Shown here one piece after another: positions 15,842 to 25,647 of a stretch of DNA of 64,000 nt (positions within the stretch are counted from its first letter, which is position 1; every line of letters starts with the position of its first letter). This DNA comes from Chitinophagaceae bacterium (lineage in GTDB: Bacteria > Bacteroidota > Bacteroidia > Chitinophagales > Chitinophagaceae): positions 1 through 64,000 of the forward strand of contig SAIW01000017.1 in the NCBI GenBank assembly GCA_004028795.1. Reading direction: 5' to 3'. The translations under genes and the position numbers were made by a program. The notes beneath the pieces were generated by a model, which searched no databases, was not told the origin of the DNA, and saw only the letters and a list, made by a program, of their open reading frames with translations.

Positions 15842-18268
15842 TTATTGAAGCCCGATATTTTTCCCATCACTTGCTTTTGTCTTTAATAGAGATGAAGCAT
15901 GTAATGAGAAATTATTTTTGTTTTCATCTGTAAACATTGGCTTTACTTTTAAATTATGTATGCCGAATAATTTACCATGAAAAGTTTGTACTCTTCCTGC
16001 ATTATAAAAATCGCAGTTATCAACTTTTACATCATCCCAACTCAACTCTTCAAACCAAACTGTTCTTCCACCCTTACCGCTATTATTAAATATTGAGTTT
16101 ATAACTCTTGCATATTGTACTCCTAATAATTTTATCACGCATCCCTGTTCTCTGTTGTCAACATCGTTAAAAACGCAATGGTCAATAGTTACATAGGGGC
16201 CTGTTGTGCTTTCATCATTACCGCCTCTGTAAACATTGATTGCTCCCGCCAGCATATTGGTGAACACGCAGTTTCTAACAATTACATATTCTGCATTATA
16301 TATACCCTTATCATCTTTTTCGCTTGATAAATTAATAGCAGAACCACTCATATTTCTGAATAAACAGTTTTCAAAAACAATACTATCAGCAAACGTGCTT
16401 TTATTAGCTAAATAACATGAGTAATTACTTTCGTTGAAGTTGAAGAACTCGCAATCAACCATTTTTAAAGTATAATGCTGCACCATGTTTTTCTTTGAAG
16501 ATGCAACTGCACTTTGCACATCTCCATAACTTTCGTAAGCACTGTTAAATATTATACCTTTTATGTAAAGGCTTCCGCCGTTTTCAATAGAGATAAAACT
16601 ACTTAAGCTTTTTTCTGCAACGTTTACCAACTCAACTTTCGAGTCAGCAATAATAGAAACAGGTTTTGATACATTAATGATATTATCAATTTCATATCTG
16701 CCTTTATCTGTCAAAAGAAGGGTATCATTACTATTTGCTTTTGCAATAAGTGAAGGCAATTGTTTGCTTTCTGAAATACTTACTTTAATTACTTTTCCTT
16801 TAACTGTAGTTTTTGTTTCAGGTTTATACCAATAAGCTCCTGTTTTATTTTTTTCTATAAATCCTACTTTACTTAAATCTGCTCCTGTATTGTTTGTTAC
16901 GGGATATTCAAAACTCAATCCGTTCCATTGAATTGTTTTTGTTTTGATTGTTGTAAAACCTTTTTGATTGGGAATAATATTGGTTGTGTTTGATTGAATA
17001 ATCATACCACCATCATTATTCAAATCTTCATACAGTTTATTTTGTTTTGTATAAACGAAATTGTTGGCAAACAAAACATTCTTAGGTGCTGCTGTTCTTT
17101 CATTATCCTTTCCGGCACCGAATGTTATGTTAGAACAATTAATAAAACTGTTGTTAGTAATTTTAGAATCTGTTACCTGAAAATATCTGTTGAGTTGCGA
17201 ATTAGGTACACCATTTAAAACACCCAATGCGGAACGAAAGCGAACACCAACACAATTCAACAATAAATTATTGGTAACTGTTTGATTGGGATTGATAACT
17301 CTTACACCACCTGTATATATTTTATTATTGCCAATAAATAAATTGCCTTCTACTGTATTATGATTGCCGTGTCTTAACACCAAACCACCTTCACATTCAT
17401 AAAAAACATTTTGTGAAATAGCATTGTAACAACTTTTTACAGAAATAATCTCTACTTCTCCACTGCATTTTTCAAAATAATTATGAACAATATTTGTGTT
17501 GGAGGAAGTGAGAGAATAACGTGATATACCAACACGAATAGTTTCGCCCCCATTACTACCTAAAGGAGAATGCAGATAAAAATGATTACTATCTATTGAA
17601 TGATAATTCTGTTGGCTTCTTTCATCGTTTAAGTTTACAATTAAGGTTGTACCTCCGTTTAATTTATCGCCGATGGTGCAATGATCAATTCTATTATTCT
17701 TTCCCCATAAAATAATCCAGCTATCAACTTCAAATCTATCGGGCTTGCTGTAATTTTCTATTACACAATTAGTAAGTCTGCAACCGTTAGCTAAAATTTT
17801 ATCGTCCTTCCTAAATTCAACAACAGCATCTTTTGCAAAACCATCAGTAATAAATAAACCATCAATTACTAAAAAATTACCGGCAAATTTTATAGATGAA
17901 TTGCCTGTTAGTTTAGTTTGTCCTGCAACTTCTGCATTAATAATAACAGGTTTATCTTTTATGCCATTAGCTTCAAAAACAAGATTTAAATTTTTCCAAT
18001 TGCCTTTAGCCATTGTAATAATATCGCCGGGCTTTGCATTGGCAATAGCTTGATTTAACTCTGTTTCACTATATACAATTGTTACTTTTGTATTTAACAT
18101 AGGTGCCTCATCTGGAATTACTTTTGCGGCGTTAGTAATTTGTATATCAGAAAAATTGTGATTTTTATGGGCATTCACAACTAATTGAGATTGGCTTTTA
18201 AGCGAAACCATTTCAATTAAAATGATTGTAAAAAACAATTTTAAAATACTAAGTCTGGTTATTTTCAT
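15842..18268 (-). CDS. Alginate lyase, family PL6
   Basis: This 808-residue right-handed beta-helix polysaccharide lyase begins with a hydrophobic export signal. PL6 motifs follow: SNGGETIRVGISRYS, NYFEKCSGEVEIISVKSC and GGLVLRHGNHNTVEGNLFIG (residues about 240-315), which include the calcium-binding acidic residues and the Lys/Arg catalytic pair. The first helix domain (residues about 50-450) is the classical PL6 catalytic part; a second beta-helix with repeated short strands follows (residues about 500-800). It depolymerises alginate, probably at the cell surface or in the periplasm. It is separated from susD by a strong stem-loop. Confidence 0.93.
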   Translation of the reverse strand: MKITRLSILKLFFTIILIEMVSLKSQSQLVVNAHKNHNFSDIQITNAAKVIPDEAPMLNTKVTIVYSETELNQAIANAKPGDIITMAKGNWKNLNLVFEANGIKDKPVIINAEVAGQTKLTGNSSIKFAGNFLVIDGLFITDGFAKDAVVEFRKDDKILANGCRLTNCVIENYSKPDRFEVDSWIILWGKNNRIDHCTIGDKLNGGTTLIVNLNDERSQQNYHSIDSNHFYLHSPLGSNGGETIRVGISRYSLTSSNTNIVHNYFEKCSGEVEIISVKSCYNAISQNVFYECEGGLVLRHGNHNTVEGNLFIGNNKIYTGGVRVINPNQTVTNNLLLNCVGVRFRSALGVLNGVPNSQLNRYFQVTDSKITNNSFINCSNITFGAGKDNERTAAPKNVLFANNFVYTKQNKLYEDLNNDGGMIIQSNTTNIIPNQKGFTTIKTKTIQWNGLSFEYPVTNNTGADLSKVGFIEKNKTGAYWYKPETKTTVKGKVIKVSISESKQLPSLIAKANSNDTLLLTDKGRYEIDNIINVSKPVSIIADSKVELVNVAEKSLSSFISIENGGSLYIKGIIFNSAYESYGDVQSAVASSKKNMVQHYTLKMVDCEFFNFNESNYSCYLANKSTFADSIVFENCLFRNMSGSAINLSSEKDDKGIYNAEYVIVRNCVFTNMLAGAINVYRGGNDESTTGPYVTIDHCVFNDVDNREQGCVIKLLGVQYARVINSIFNNSGKGGRTVWFEELSWDDVKVDNCDFYNAGRVQTFHGKLFGIHNLKVKPMFTDENKNNFSLHASSLLKTKASDGKNIGLQ

Positions 18269-18310
18269 ACAACTATAAGTGTTATACAGTTTAAGTTATG
18301 TGCTACAATA

Positions 18311-18357
18311 AAGTAACACAATCAATAAAATGATATACGTTATTAATCGTGTTACTT
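18311..18357. promoter_or_regulatory. Long stem-loop between susD and PL6 lyase gene
   Basis: An 18-nt arm starting AAGTAACAC (18311-18328) pairs with the arm 18340-18357 at 16 of 18 positions, over an 11-nt AT-rich loop. No U-tract follows on the minus strand. Its place just after susCD suggests mRNA protection or attenuation that lowers lyase expression relative to susCD. The pectin locus has a stem-loop at the same place (35592). Confidence 0.65.
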
Positions 18358-18367
18358 ATACTATTAA

Positions 18368-19933
18368 TCAGTAGCCGGGGTTTTGAGGTATTGTCAATTG
18401 AGAATTAGTATCTATTTCGTGTTGCGGAATCGGCAACAATAATTTATCATGTGTTACATATGATTGTAATGTTGCTAATGGCACAACAGGACTGTATTGT
18501 GAATAATGGTTTGCAAATTCTTTTGCAAAATGATTTTTTATTGTTTGTTCTGCTGTAATAGTTGTCATTGTTGTATTGTAGCGAACTAAATCAAACCATC
18601 GCTGATTTTCAAAAGCAAACTCTAATCTTCTTTCATTAGCTAAAGCCTGTTCAAAAGCAGCTGTATTATTTACAGTTGCAGGCAAAGCTGTTAAGCCTGC
18701 TCTTGTTCTTACCTGATTTATTAATGCTATGCTTGAAGGGCTATAACCTTGTGCTTCTGCCAACATTAATAAAATATCTGCATAACGTAATACTGGCCAA
18801 TCACTCTCCCCATCATTTATTGAAACGACCGGGCTTAAATATTTTTTTACATATAATTGTTTACTTACTCCGTAAACTGACATACAAGTTGCTTTTCTGG
18901 GATCAAGTGGTATGACTGTTCCGCCAGAAGTATAACCACCCATTGTTGTATCAATATCATTAGTTGGATAATTCAAACCTAAACCGGAACCGTTAATAAC
19001 CGCGGTTCCGCTATTTAAAGGGGCAAAATCATTTCCGAAGCTGGAACCCAAACCAAGGTTACCGGCTTTATAACGAACAGTAAATAATATTTCACTATTC
19101 ATTTCATTGCTGATAGAAAAAACATTTGCGTATGTACTTTGTAAGGAATAACCGCTATTACTGATGATATCCTGTAACAATGCAGCGGCAGCTGTTTTAT
19201 TATTCAGTGTTAGCTGAACTTTTGCCAATAAACCTTTGGCTACCCAGGCATTTACCCTACCGATTGTTGCTGTTGGTATTTGACTGAATTTTAATGCACT
19301 GCAATAAGTTGTAGCTGCTGTTAAATCTGCAACAATCAGTTTATAAATATCTGCAACACTTGAACGGTTAATTTGCTTGGCTGCCTCTGCTGTAACGGGT
19401 TGATACAATAAAAACACACCGCCGTATAAACGCACTAAATTGAAATAAGCATTGGCACGTAATACCATTGCCTCGCCTGCATATTGCTTACGAAGCGAAT
19501 CAGACATTTTAATGGTAATGGTATTTAATGTAAATGTTCCTGCAGATGGGTCATACGCTACCCCAAGATTTTTTAAAATGGTATTGGCATTACGGATAAC
19601 ATTATATGTATTCAACCAATAATTATATACAGCAGAATGCCCTGGTGATGGAATAAATTCATCTAAATCGCTTAAATCTCTGTTAGTTGTTGATGAACTT
19701 GTTGGCACACCCATTTTGGTGTTATCACTTCGTAATTCTGTTAACTGCCACTCGTAATACATTGGCTTTTGCAAAAGACTATAACAGCCTATTAAAGCGG
19801 TTTGAACTTCATCGGAAGTGGTGTAATATGTATCTGTTGTAGGGTTTGATTCAGGATATAAATCAATTATCTTTTTACAAGAACAGAGTGAAATAAGACA
19901 AGCTAATATTATATAATTACTTAATTTTTTCAT
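18368..19933 (-). CDS. susD: SusD/RagB-family glycan-binding lipoprotein, alginate locus
   Basis: This 521-residue SusD-like outer-membrane lipoprotein has a signal sequence ending in ACLISLCSC, with the lipobox Cys near residue 19. LYPESNPTTDTYYTTSDEV and the TPR-rich body (GEAMVLRANAYFNLVRLYGGV) are typical. YADILLMLAEAQ and LANERRLEFAFENQRWFDLVRYN form the conserved C-terminal SusD block, and the end IPQHEIDTNSQLTIPQNPGY is the family signature. It caps the SusC transporter encoded 17 bp upstream and probably binds alginate oligomers. Confidence 0.93.
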   Translation of the reverse strand: MKKLSNYIILACLISLCSCKKIIDLYPESNPTTDTYYTTSDEVQTALIGCYSLLQKPMYYEWQLTELRSDNTKMGVPTSSSTTNRDLSDLDEFIPSPGHSAVYNYWLNTYNVIRNANTILKNLGVAYDPSAGTFTLNTITIKMSDSLRKQYAGEAMVLRANAYFNLVRLYGGVFLLYQPVTAEAAKQINRSSVADIYKLIVADLTAATTYCSALKFSQIPTATIGRVNAWVAKGLLAKVQLTLNNKTAAAALLQDIISNSGYSLQSTYANVFSISNEMNSEILFTVRYKAGNLGLGSSFGNDFAPLNSGTAVINGSGLGLNYPTNDIDTTMGGYTSGGTVIPLDPRKATCMSVYGVSKQLYVKKYLSPVVSINDGESDWPVLRYADILLMLAEAQGYSPSSIALINQVRTRAGLTALPATVNNTAAFEQALANERRLEFAFENQRWFDLVRYNTTMTTITAEQTIKNHFAKEFANHYSQYSPVVPLATLQSYVTHDKLLLPIPQHEIDTNSQLTIPQNPGY

Positions 19934-19950
19934 GGCAAATAAATTGAGAT

Positions 19951-22900
19951 TTAAAAGTTTACATCAATACCAAACAATAGTGATTTATTAATAGGAAATG
20001 CACCTCTTTGATAACCATCTAATAATGGTGATGCATAAACTCCGGTGTTAGTTCTTGCTTCCGGATTAATACCTATATAACTTTTATTGAAGAAATAATA
20101 TGGATTTTGAGCAGATATGTAAAAGCGTAAAGTATTCAATTTCATTTTCCGAATAATGCTTGATGGCATCGTATAACCAATTAACACTTCGCGTAACGCA
20201 AAATAGGTTGCATCATAAATTACATAATCGCTTTGTGTCCATGCATTGGTATAGCCATTTGTAAAGTAGGGTGTTTTACCATCACCGGGGTTGGCGGGGC
20301 TTATCCACCTGTTTGTACTGTAAGCTCTGTTATATTTTCTTGTTTCATTATAAAAACCATCTCCATTAATTAACTTTCCACCCTGCACTCCCTGAAATGT
20401 AAAACTTACATCAAAACCTTTGTAGTTAAAGGTATTAGTTATGCCCCAGGTAAAATCAGGATAAGGGTTTCCTAAAACAGTTCTATCATTTAAATCAATA
20501 ATATTATTACCATCAATATCTTTAAATTTCAAAGCTCCCGGAGTAAAATAACCGGATAAGTTTGGAGCTGTTAGGCCTTTTGCTATAGCTTGATTTACTT
20601 CATTTTGAGAAAGCCAAATACCATCTGTTTTAAAATTGTAATATTGAATTAACGGACCACCGACTTTACTTAAATAAACATCTTGTCTTTCTCCTGTATT
20701 TAACAGTTGCGATTCAGATCCTAACTCTAAAACTTTATTTTGTACATGAGCAAAATTGGCACTTGTAGTCCATTTGAAATTTTTCCTGTTAATGTTAACA
20801 GTAGATAATTCAATTTCTACTCCGTTATTTTGAATACTTCCTTTATTATTAATAACTCTTGAAACACCGGTAATACCCATTGCTTCCTGCTCTAATAATA
20901 ATTTTTCTGTTCTTGATTGATATACTTCAACAGTTACATTAACCTTGCCTTTAAATAAACTTGCATCTACACCGCCATTAAAAGAAAATGTTCTTTCCCA
21001 GGTAATATTTGGATTGGATTGAACCGATGATGATGGTGCTAAACCTTGCGTTAAAGCTCCTGTTCCTGCACCAGTTATATAATTAGATGAAAAAAGTTGT
21101 TCTGTAAATAAATAATCTTTAATACCATTATTTCCTAAACCACCATAACTACCTCTTAATTTTAAATTATCAAGCCATTTAACATTGTTCAAAAATTTTT
21201 CTTTGCTTATAACCCAACCAACAGATAATGAAGGAAAGTATCCCCATTTTTGAGAAGGCCCGAATTTAGCACTACCATCTGCTCTTACACTTGCAGCAAA
21301 CAAATATTTATTTGCGTAACTATAGTTAATACGACCGAGATATGATAACAATCCTTGTCGTGTTATAAAATTATAAGTCTGCTTAGGGTCTTGAGTTATT
21401 GATAATGCGGTATTTAAAGTTGTTATGTTATCACTTATAAAATTGGTAGCAGTAATTTGTTGACTATCTATTCTTACTTTTTCAGCAGTAAAACCTGCTA
21501 AAACAGTAAATGAATGTTCTTTAATTTTTTTAGTATAATTAAGTGTGTTTTCGTTCAACAAATCAAAAAACATATGATTTATATAAACGCCTTTATTAAC
21601 ATCGCCCGGCGTATTAGAGCCTGTTTTTGCAAAATCTAATCCTGTATTATAATTCATATAAACACTTACCATAGATTTTGCTACAAGACCCGGAATTATG
21701 GTATAAGATAAATCTGCAGAAGATAAGATTCTATAGTTAGTTGTTGTAATTTTTCTTGTTTCTAATATTGAATACGGAGAATTATTAGCACTGCTACTAA
21801 TAGCAACAGCTCCTGTTGATGAAAATGTACTACCATCCGGCATGGTACCCGTGTAAGGTAAATCGTTAAACATTTTCGGCTGACCGAAATCGCCTGCTTT
21901 TACTGTAGCATAAGTTGGATTTTGTCTTATCCATGCAGCTTGTGTTTCATTTAATGTAACAGGTAAATATGATTGTACCCTTGCAAAGTCTGTAAAGTTG
22001 GTTGAGGGCCTTTCTCTTGTTATGTAAGACGGATTGATATTGATTGTAAGTTTTAATTTTTTTGCTAACTGAATATCTAACTTACTACGCAGATTAAATC
22101 TTTCATATTCGCTGTGCTTTATCATACCTTGGTCGTTTTGATATGAACCGGAGATAAAATATTTGGTAGTTGCATTACCTCCTGAAACACTTAAATCAAC
22201 ATTTTTTAATTGACCTGTTCTTAACCCTGCTTGTTGCCAATCTGTTGGAATGCCACCGTTAATTTGTTGTTCTACCAAGTATGCTGCTTTTTCTGCTGCT
22301 GTAGCCAAATTTGCTTTTGCGTTTATTTGTGCAGGAGTTGCATAATTTGTCCATGCTGTATCTGCAAATCTTAAAGCAGCTTCTGAGTAAAGCATTCTTA
22401 AATAGTCAGAAGTTGTCATTATCGGATAAACTTTGTAAGGATTTTTTACTCCGTAAGAAACTTTCAAATTATATCTTACTTTATCTGCTCTTCCGCTTTT
22501 TGTTGTAATTAATATTACACCACTTGCACCGCGAGAGCCATAAATAGCGGCAGAAGCAGCATCTTTCAAAACTTCAACAGATTCTACATCAGTCATGTTT
22601 ACAAAAGCCAATCCATCAGGTACAATTTGACCATCAACCACAACCAAAGGGTTTTGCCCGGCATTAACTGAAGTAACACCTCTTACCTGAACTTTCGGGT
22701 CTGAGCCTGCTTCAGAACTGATATTACTTACCTGAACGCCTGCAATTTTTCCCTGCAAGGCCTGGTCTAATCTTGAAACAGGGGATTCATCTAATCTTTC
22801 ATTTTTAAATTTTGATACCGCACCTGTAACGCTTGAACGCTTTTGTGTGCCGTAACCAATTACCACTACTTCATCGCCAACAGTGGTAATTGTTTTTAAT

Positions 22901-23184
22901 TCAATTAATACAGTTTGAGATTTTGAATAAACAAACTCTCTGTTTTCAAAACCCACATAGCTGAATATGAGTGTTTGCCCTTTAGGAATTTTTATAGAGA
23001 AAGCTCCGGAAGTATCGGTACTTACTCCTTTTGATTGACCCTTTAATAAGATGTTTGCCTGAGCTAAAGGTTGCCCGTTTTCTGCATTTACAATTTTTCC
23101 TTTAACCGTTATTTGTTCGTTCTGAGCAAAAAGAGAGGAAAGCAGCAGCACGAGAAACACACTAAGTGTTACAATTTTTTTCAT
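19951..23184 (-). CDS. susC: SusC-like TonB-dependent transporter, alginate locus
   Basis: This SusC/RagA outer-membrane transporter has about 1077 residues. The ATG at 23184 (MKKIVTLSVFLVLLLSSLFAQ) is preferred over the upstream ATG at 23208 because it begins a clean signal peptide. A carboxypeptidase-regulatory-like domain follows (VKGKIVNAENGQPLAQANILLKG), then the plug with DEVVVIGYGTQKRSSVTGAV, GASGVILITTK and VRGVTSVNAGQNPLVVVDG, then the beta-barrel. It ends with an aromatic C-terminus (FGIDVNF). It imports alginate oligomers with SusD. The GntR gene ends 9 bp before the upstream ATG, so both are on one transcript. Confidence 0.93.
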   Translation of the reverse strand: MKKIVTLSVFLVLLLSSLFAQNEQITVKGKIVNAENGQPLAQANILLKGQSKGVSTDTSGAFSIKIPKGQTLIFSYVGFENREFVYSKSQTVLIELKTITTVGDEVVVIGYGTQKRSSVTGAVSKFKNERLDESPVSRLDQALQGKIAGVQVSNISSEAGSDPKVQVRGVTSVNAGQNPLVVVDGQIVPDGLAFVNMTDVESVEVLKDAASAAIYGSRGASGVILITTKSGRADKVRYNLKVSYGVKNPYKVYPIMTTSDYLRMLYSEAALRFADTAWTNYATPAQINAKANLATAAEKAAYLVEQQINGGIPTDWQQAGLRTGQLKNVDLSVSGGNATTKYFISGSYQNDQGMIKHSEYERFNLRSKLDIQLAKKLKLTININPSYITRERPSTNFTDFARVQSYLPVTLNETQAAWIRQNPTYATVKAGDFGQPKMFNDLPYTGTMPDGSTFSSTGAVAISSSANNSPYSILETRKITTTNYRILSSADLSYTIIPGLVAKSMVSVYMNYNTGLDFAKTGSNTPGDVNKGVYINHMFFDLLNENTLNYTKKIKEHSFTVLAGFTAEKVRIDSQQITATNFISDNITTLNTALSITQDPKQTYNFITRQGLLSYLGRINYSYANKYLFAASVRADGSAKFGPSQKWGYFPSLSVGWVISKEKFLNNVKWLDNLKLRGSYGGLGNNGIKDYLFTEQLFSSNYITGAGTGALTQGLAPSSSVQSNPNITWERTFSFNGGVDASLFKGKVNVTVEVYQSRTEKLLLEQEAMGITGVSRVINNKGSIQNNGVEIELSTVNINRKNFKWTTSANFAHVQNKVLELGSESQLLNTGERQDVYLSKVGGPLIQYYNFKTDGIWLSQNEVNQAIAKGLTAPNLSGYFTPGALKFKDIDGNNIIDLNDRTVLGNPYPDFTWGITNTFNYKGFDVSFTFQGVQGGKLINGDGFYNETRKYNRAYSTNRWISPANPGDGKTPYFTNGYTNAWTQSDYVIYDATYFALREVLIGYTMPSSIIRKMKLNTLRFYISAQNPYYFFNKSYIGINPEARTNTGVYASPLLDGYQRGAFPINKSLLFGIDVNF

Positions 23185-23216
23185 AATGGCAGTAGTTTTA
23201 AATAGCAATCGTTGTT

Positions 23217-23945
23217 TTATAATAAAACCGTTTTATAATCACGGCTTACTTTCATAATTTCTTCCAAATGCAAGTGCATAGCGGCTTCTGCAGTAGCAAC
23301 ATCTTGCAATGCAATAGCATCTAAAATATTTTTGTGTTCTGCAATAGCCCTTGTGCTTCTGTCTGTTCCGCAGATTTTTCTTTCTACAATTGTTCTGATT
23401 AAATCTGGAACAACAATCAGCATCATACCTTCTATAACCTGATTTTTTGCAGCAGAAGCAATTTTCATGTGAAAAATCATATCTTCTTCAAAAGCATTTA
23501 AGCCTTTAGTAGCTCTCTTTTCATGGTCTTTTAAAGCAGTTTCAATTTCAGCAAGGTCTGTATCAGTTCTTCTCTGGCAGGCTAATTTGATAGCATTCAA
23601 TTCCATGTAATAACGAGCTTCTATTAAAGCTCCGAAATCATCTTTGTTTAAATTGATAACATCTCCCAATAAACTGTCTAATACTTTAATGCCTAAGCCG
23701 GCAACATAAGTTCCACTTTGTGGGGAGGTTTTAAGCAACCCGTAAAACTCTAATTTCATAATGGCTTCTCTAACGTAGCCGCGGCCAACGCCGAAGCGTT
23801 CTGCCAAAACTCTTTCGGCAGGAAGACGGTCTCCCGGTTTTAGCTGACCGGAGGATATTAACTGTTTTAATTGTCGAATGATTTTATCAACGGGACTTTC
23901 AAACTTAATGGCAGTAATAGTTTCAATAATATTTGGTGATTCCAT
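23217..23945 (-). CDS. GntR-family (FadR subfamily) regulator of the alginate operon
   Basis: This 242-residue regulator has an N-terminal winged helix (LKQLISSGQLKPGDRLPAERVLAERFGVGRGYVREAIMKLEFYGLL, residues about 26-72) and a C-terminal all-helical FCD ligand domain with metal-binding His residues (DMIFHMKIASAAKN and AMHLHLEEIM). It is the first gene of the alginate operon, just behind three TTGGTnnACCAA-type boxes, so it probably represses its own operon and responds to DEH or KDG. The boxes resemble the ExuR/UxuR consensus of enterobacteria, members of the same subfamily. Confidence 0.9.
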   Translation of the reverse strand: MESPNIIETITAIKFESPVDKIIRQLKQLISSGQLKPGDRLPAERVLAERFGVGRGYVREAIMKLEFYGLLKTSPQSGTYVAGLGIKVLDSLLGDVINLNKDDFGALIEARYYMELNAIKLACQRRTDTDLAEIETALKDHEKRATKGLNAFEEDMIFHMKIASAAKNQVIEGMMLIVVPDLIRTIVERKICGTDRSTRAIAEHKNILDAIALQDVATAEAAMHLHLEEIMKVSRDYKTVLL

Positions 23946-23956
23946 ATGTGATCATT

Positions 23957-23998
23957 TTGGCAAACCAATCATTGGTAAACCAATTTTTGGTTCACCAA
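23957..23998. promoter_or_regulatory. Three GntR operators spaced exactly 15 bp
   Basis: Three 12-bp inverted repeats of the form TTGGTnnACCAA start at 23957 (TTGGCAAACCAA, one mismatch), 23972 (TTGGTAAACCAA) and 23987 (TTGGTTCACCAA). Each is 3 bp from the next. They lie 12-53 bp before the gntR start codon. A further half-site with ACCAA lies near 24022. The form fits FadR-subfamily sites such as ExuR/UxuR, so autoregulation of the alginate operon is likely. Confidence 0.82.
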
Positions 23999-24062
23999 TA
24001 TTAGAGTAATTTTTCAAGTCACCAAATTTTTTATAAAGAATTTTTAAGGAAAATCGGTAAAA

Positions 24063-24090
24063 GAAAAAACCGGATGAAAATCATCCGGCT
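24063..24090. terminator. Terminator after uxaC, separating the two PULs
   Basis: CCGGATGA (24070-24077) pairs with TCATCCGG (24081-24088) over a 3-nt loop. On the minus strand a T-run (24064-24069) follows, giving a rho-independent terminator just after uxaC. It insulates the pectin/uxa unit from the alginate promoter. Confidence 0.85.
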
Positions 24091-24116
24091 TTAAAAAAGA
24101 TTAATTAACATCAATT

Positions 24117-25595
24117 TTATGCAATAACCGAAGGGCTGCCTTTCTTTATTTTCCAACCAAAATAATTGTTGGCATTATTGAAACAGATGTCCTGAATAAT
24201 TTTTCCAATCCAGGCTATATCATTCGGTAATTCGCCGTTTTCAATTTCTTCTCCGAATAAATTACAAACTATTCTGCGGAAATATTCATGGCGGGGGAAT
24301 GACAAGAAGCTTCTTGAATCTGTAAGCATACCAACAAATCTGCTTATTAAACCCATATTACTTAAAGCATTCATTTGACTGATCATTCCATTTTTCTGGT
24401 CTAAAAACCACCAACCGCTACCGAATTGAATTTTACCTGCACTGCTTCCATCATTAAAGTTACCAATCATGGTGGCCATTAATTCGTTATCGGCAGGATT
24501 TAAATTATATAGTATTGTTTTTGCTAATTTGTTATCAGTATCTAATTTATTTAAGAATCTTGCTAATGATTTTGCCTGAGAAAAATCGCCGATACTGTCC
24601 CAACCTGTATCTGGGCCTAACAGTTTCAACATTCTTGAATTGTTATTTCTCAATGCACCTAAATGATATTGCTGAATCCATCCTTTCTCACAATCCCACT
24701 CTGCAAATATGATAAGCATAGCAGATTTGAATTTTTTTCTTTCGCTTAATTCCAATTCTTTACCTGACCGTATTTTATTAAAAATTTCATTCAACTCCTG
24801 CTCTGTATAATCATCAGCATAAATTTCTTCCAAACCATGATCACTTACATTACAACCATTGGCTGCAAAAAAATCATGGCGATTTTTTAAGGCATCTAAA
24901 TAATCATTGAATGAAGTAACAGTTGTATTACTTGCTTTTTCAATGCGGGCAACATAGTTATTAAAGTTTACTGCATTATCTACATTCATAGCAGTATCTG
25001 GGCGAAATGCAGGCAGAATAGGTATTTCAAAGCCTTCCTGTTTTAGTTGCTGGTGGTAAGCCAAATCATCTGCGGGATCATCAGTAGTACAAACAGTAAC
25101 CACATTCATTTTACGCAATAAATTTCTTACTGTATAATTTTCTGTTTGTAGCCTGGCAGAACATTCTTCATATATAGCATCTGCACTTTGCTCATTTAAC
25201 ACATCATGCACATCAAAATAACGTTGCAGTTCTAAATGTGTCCAATGATATAATGGGTTACGCATTGTGTATGGTACAGTAGCAGCCCACATTTTAAATT
25301 TATCATAATCACTTGCATTACCGGTGCAGTATTTTTCATCAACGCCATTGGTTCGCATAGCTCTCCATTTATAATGGTCGCCATACAACCAAGGCTGGGT
25401 AAGGTTTTCGAACTGATGATTTTCTGCAATTAACTTTTGCGGTAAGTGACAATGATAATCTATAATGGGCATGTCTTTCGCATACTCATGATATAGTTTT
25501 TGTGCAGTTTTATTGTGCAATAAAAAGTTTTCAGTTAAGAAGCCCCCAGACCCTGAAGGGGAGTATTGAAACTTACTCATAAAATTCAAATTCAT
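24117..25595 (-). CDS. uxaC: Glucuronate/galacturonate isomerase
   Basis: This uronate isomerase of about 490 residues converts galacturonate to tagaturonate and glucuronate to fructuronate. Motifs: DMPIIDYHCHLPQ (metal-binding His pair), VCTTDDPADDL, ILPAFRPD, LGALRNNNSRML and GMLTDSRSFLSFPRHEYFRR. Two start codons are possible, 25595 and 25580. The family normally begins with a short lead into ENFLL; here MSKF is followed by about nine Gly/Ser/Pro-rich residues (QYSPSGSGG) before FLTENFLL. Those residues are encoded by one arm of the repeat at 25542-25647. uxaA lies upstream with a 50-bp gap. Confidence 0.93.
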   Translation of the reverse strand: MNLNFMSKFQYSPSGSGGFLTENFLLHNKTAQKLYHEYAKDMPIIDYHCHLPQKLIAENHQFENLTQPWLYGDHYKWRAMRTNGVDEKYCTGNASDYDKFKMWAATVPYTMRNPLYHWTHLELQRYFDVHDVLNEQSADAIYEECSARLQTENYTVRNLLRKMNVVTVCTTDDPADDLAYHQQLKQEGFEIPILPAFRPDTAMNVDNAVNFNNYVARIEKASNTTVTSFNDYLDALKNRHDFFAANGCNVSDHGLEEIYADDYTEQELNEIFNKIRSGKELELSERKKFKSAMLIIFAEWDCEKGWIQQYHLGALRNNNSRMLKLLGPDTGWDSIGDFSQAKSLARFLNKLDTDNKLAKTILYNLNPADNELMATMIGNFNDGSSAGKIQFGSGWWFLDQKNGMISQMNALSNMGLISRFVGMLTDSRSFLSFPRHEYFRRIVCNLFGEEIENGELPNDIAWIGKIIQDICFNNANNYFGWKIKKGSPSVIA

Positions 25596-25647
25596 AATAC
25601 TTATTCTTTAGTCAATTTATAATATCCCCTTTAGGGATTAGGTGCTT
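25542..25647. repeat. Inverted CCCCTAAAGGGG repeat element, copy B, partly coding
   Basis: The left arm (GCCCCCAGACCCTGAAGGGG from 25542) lies inside the uxaC reading frame. The right arm (ATCCCCTTTAGGGATTAGG, about 25624-25642) lies between uxaA and uxaC. The layout matches copy A at 4097-4177. The element thus covers the translation start of uxaC and contributes codons to it. Confidence 0.72.

Noticed and set aside
18337-18350. ACG...CGT palindrome near susD as a further LacI-type operator
   Set aside because: Its bases are better explained as part of the 18311-18357 stem-loop; symmetry around the centre is poor (8 of 14).
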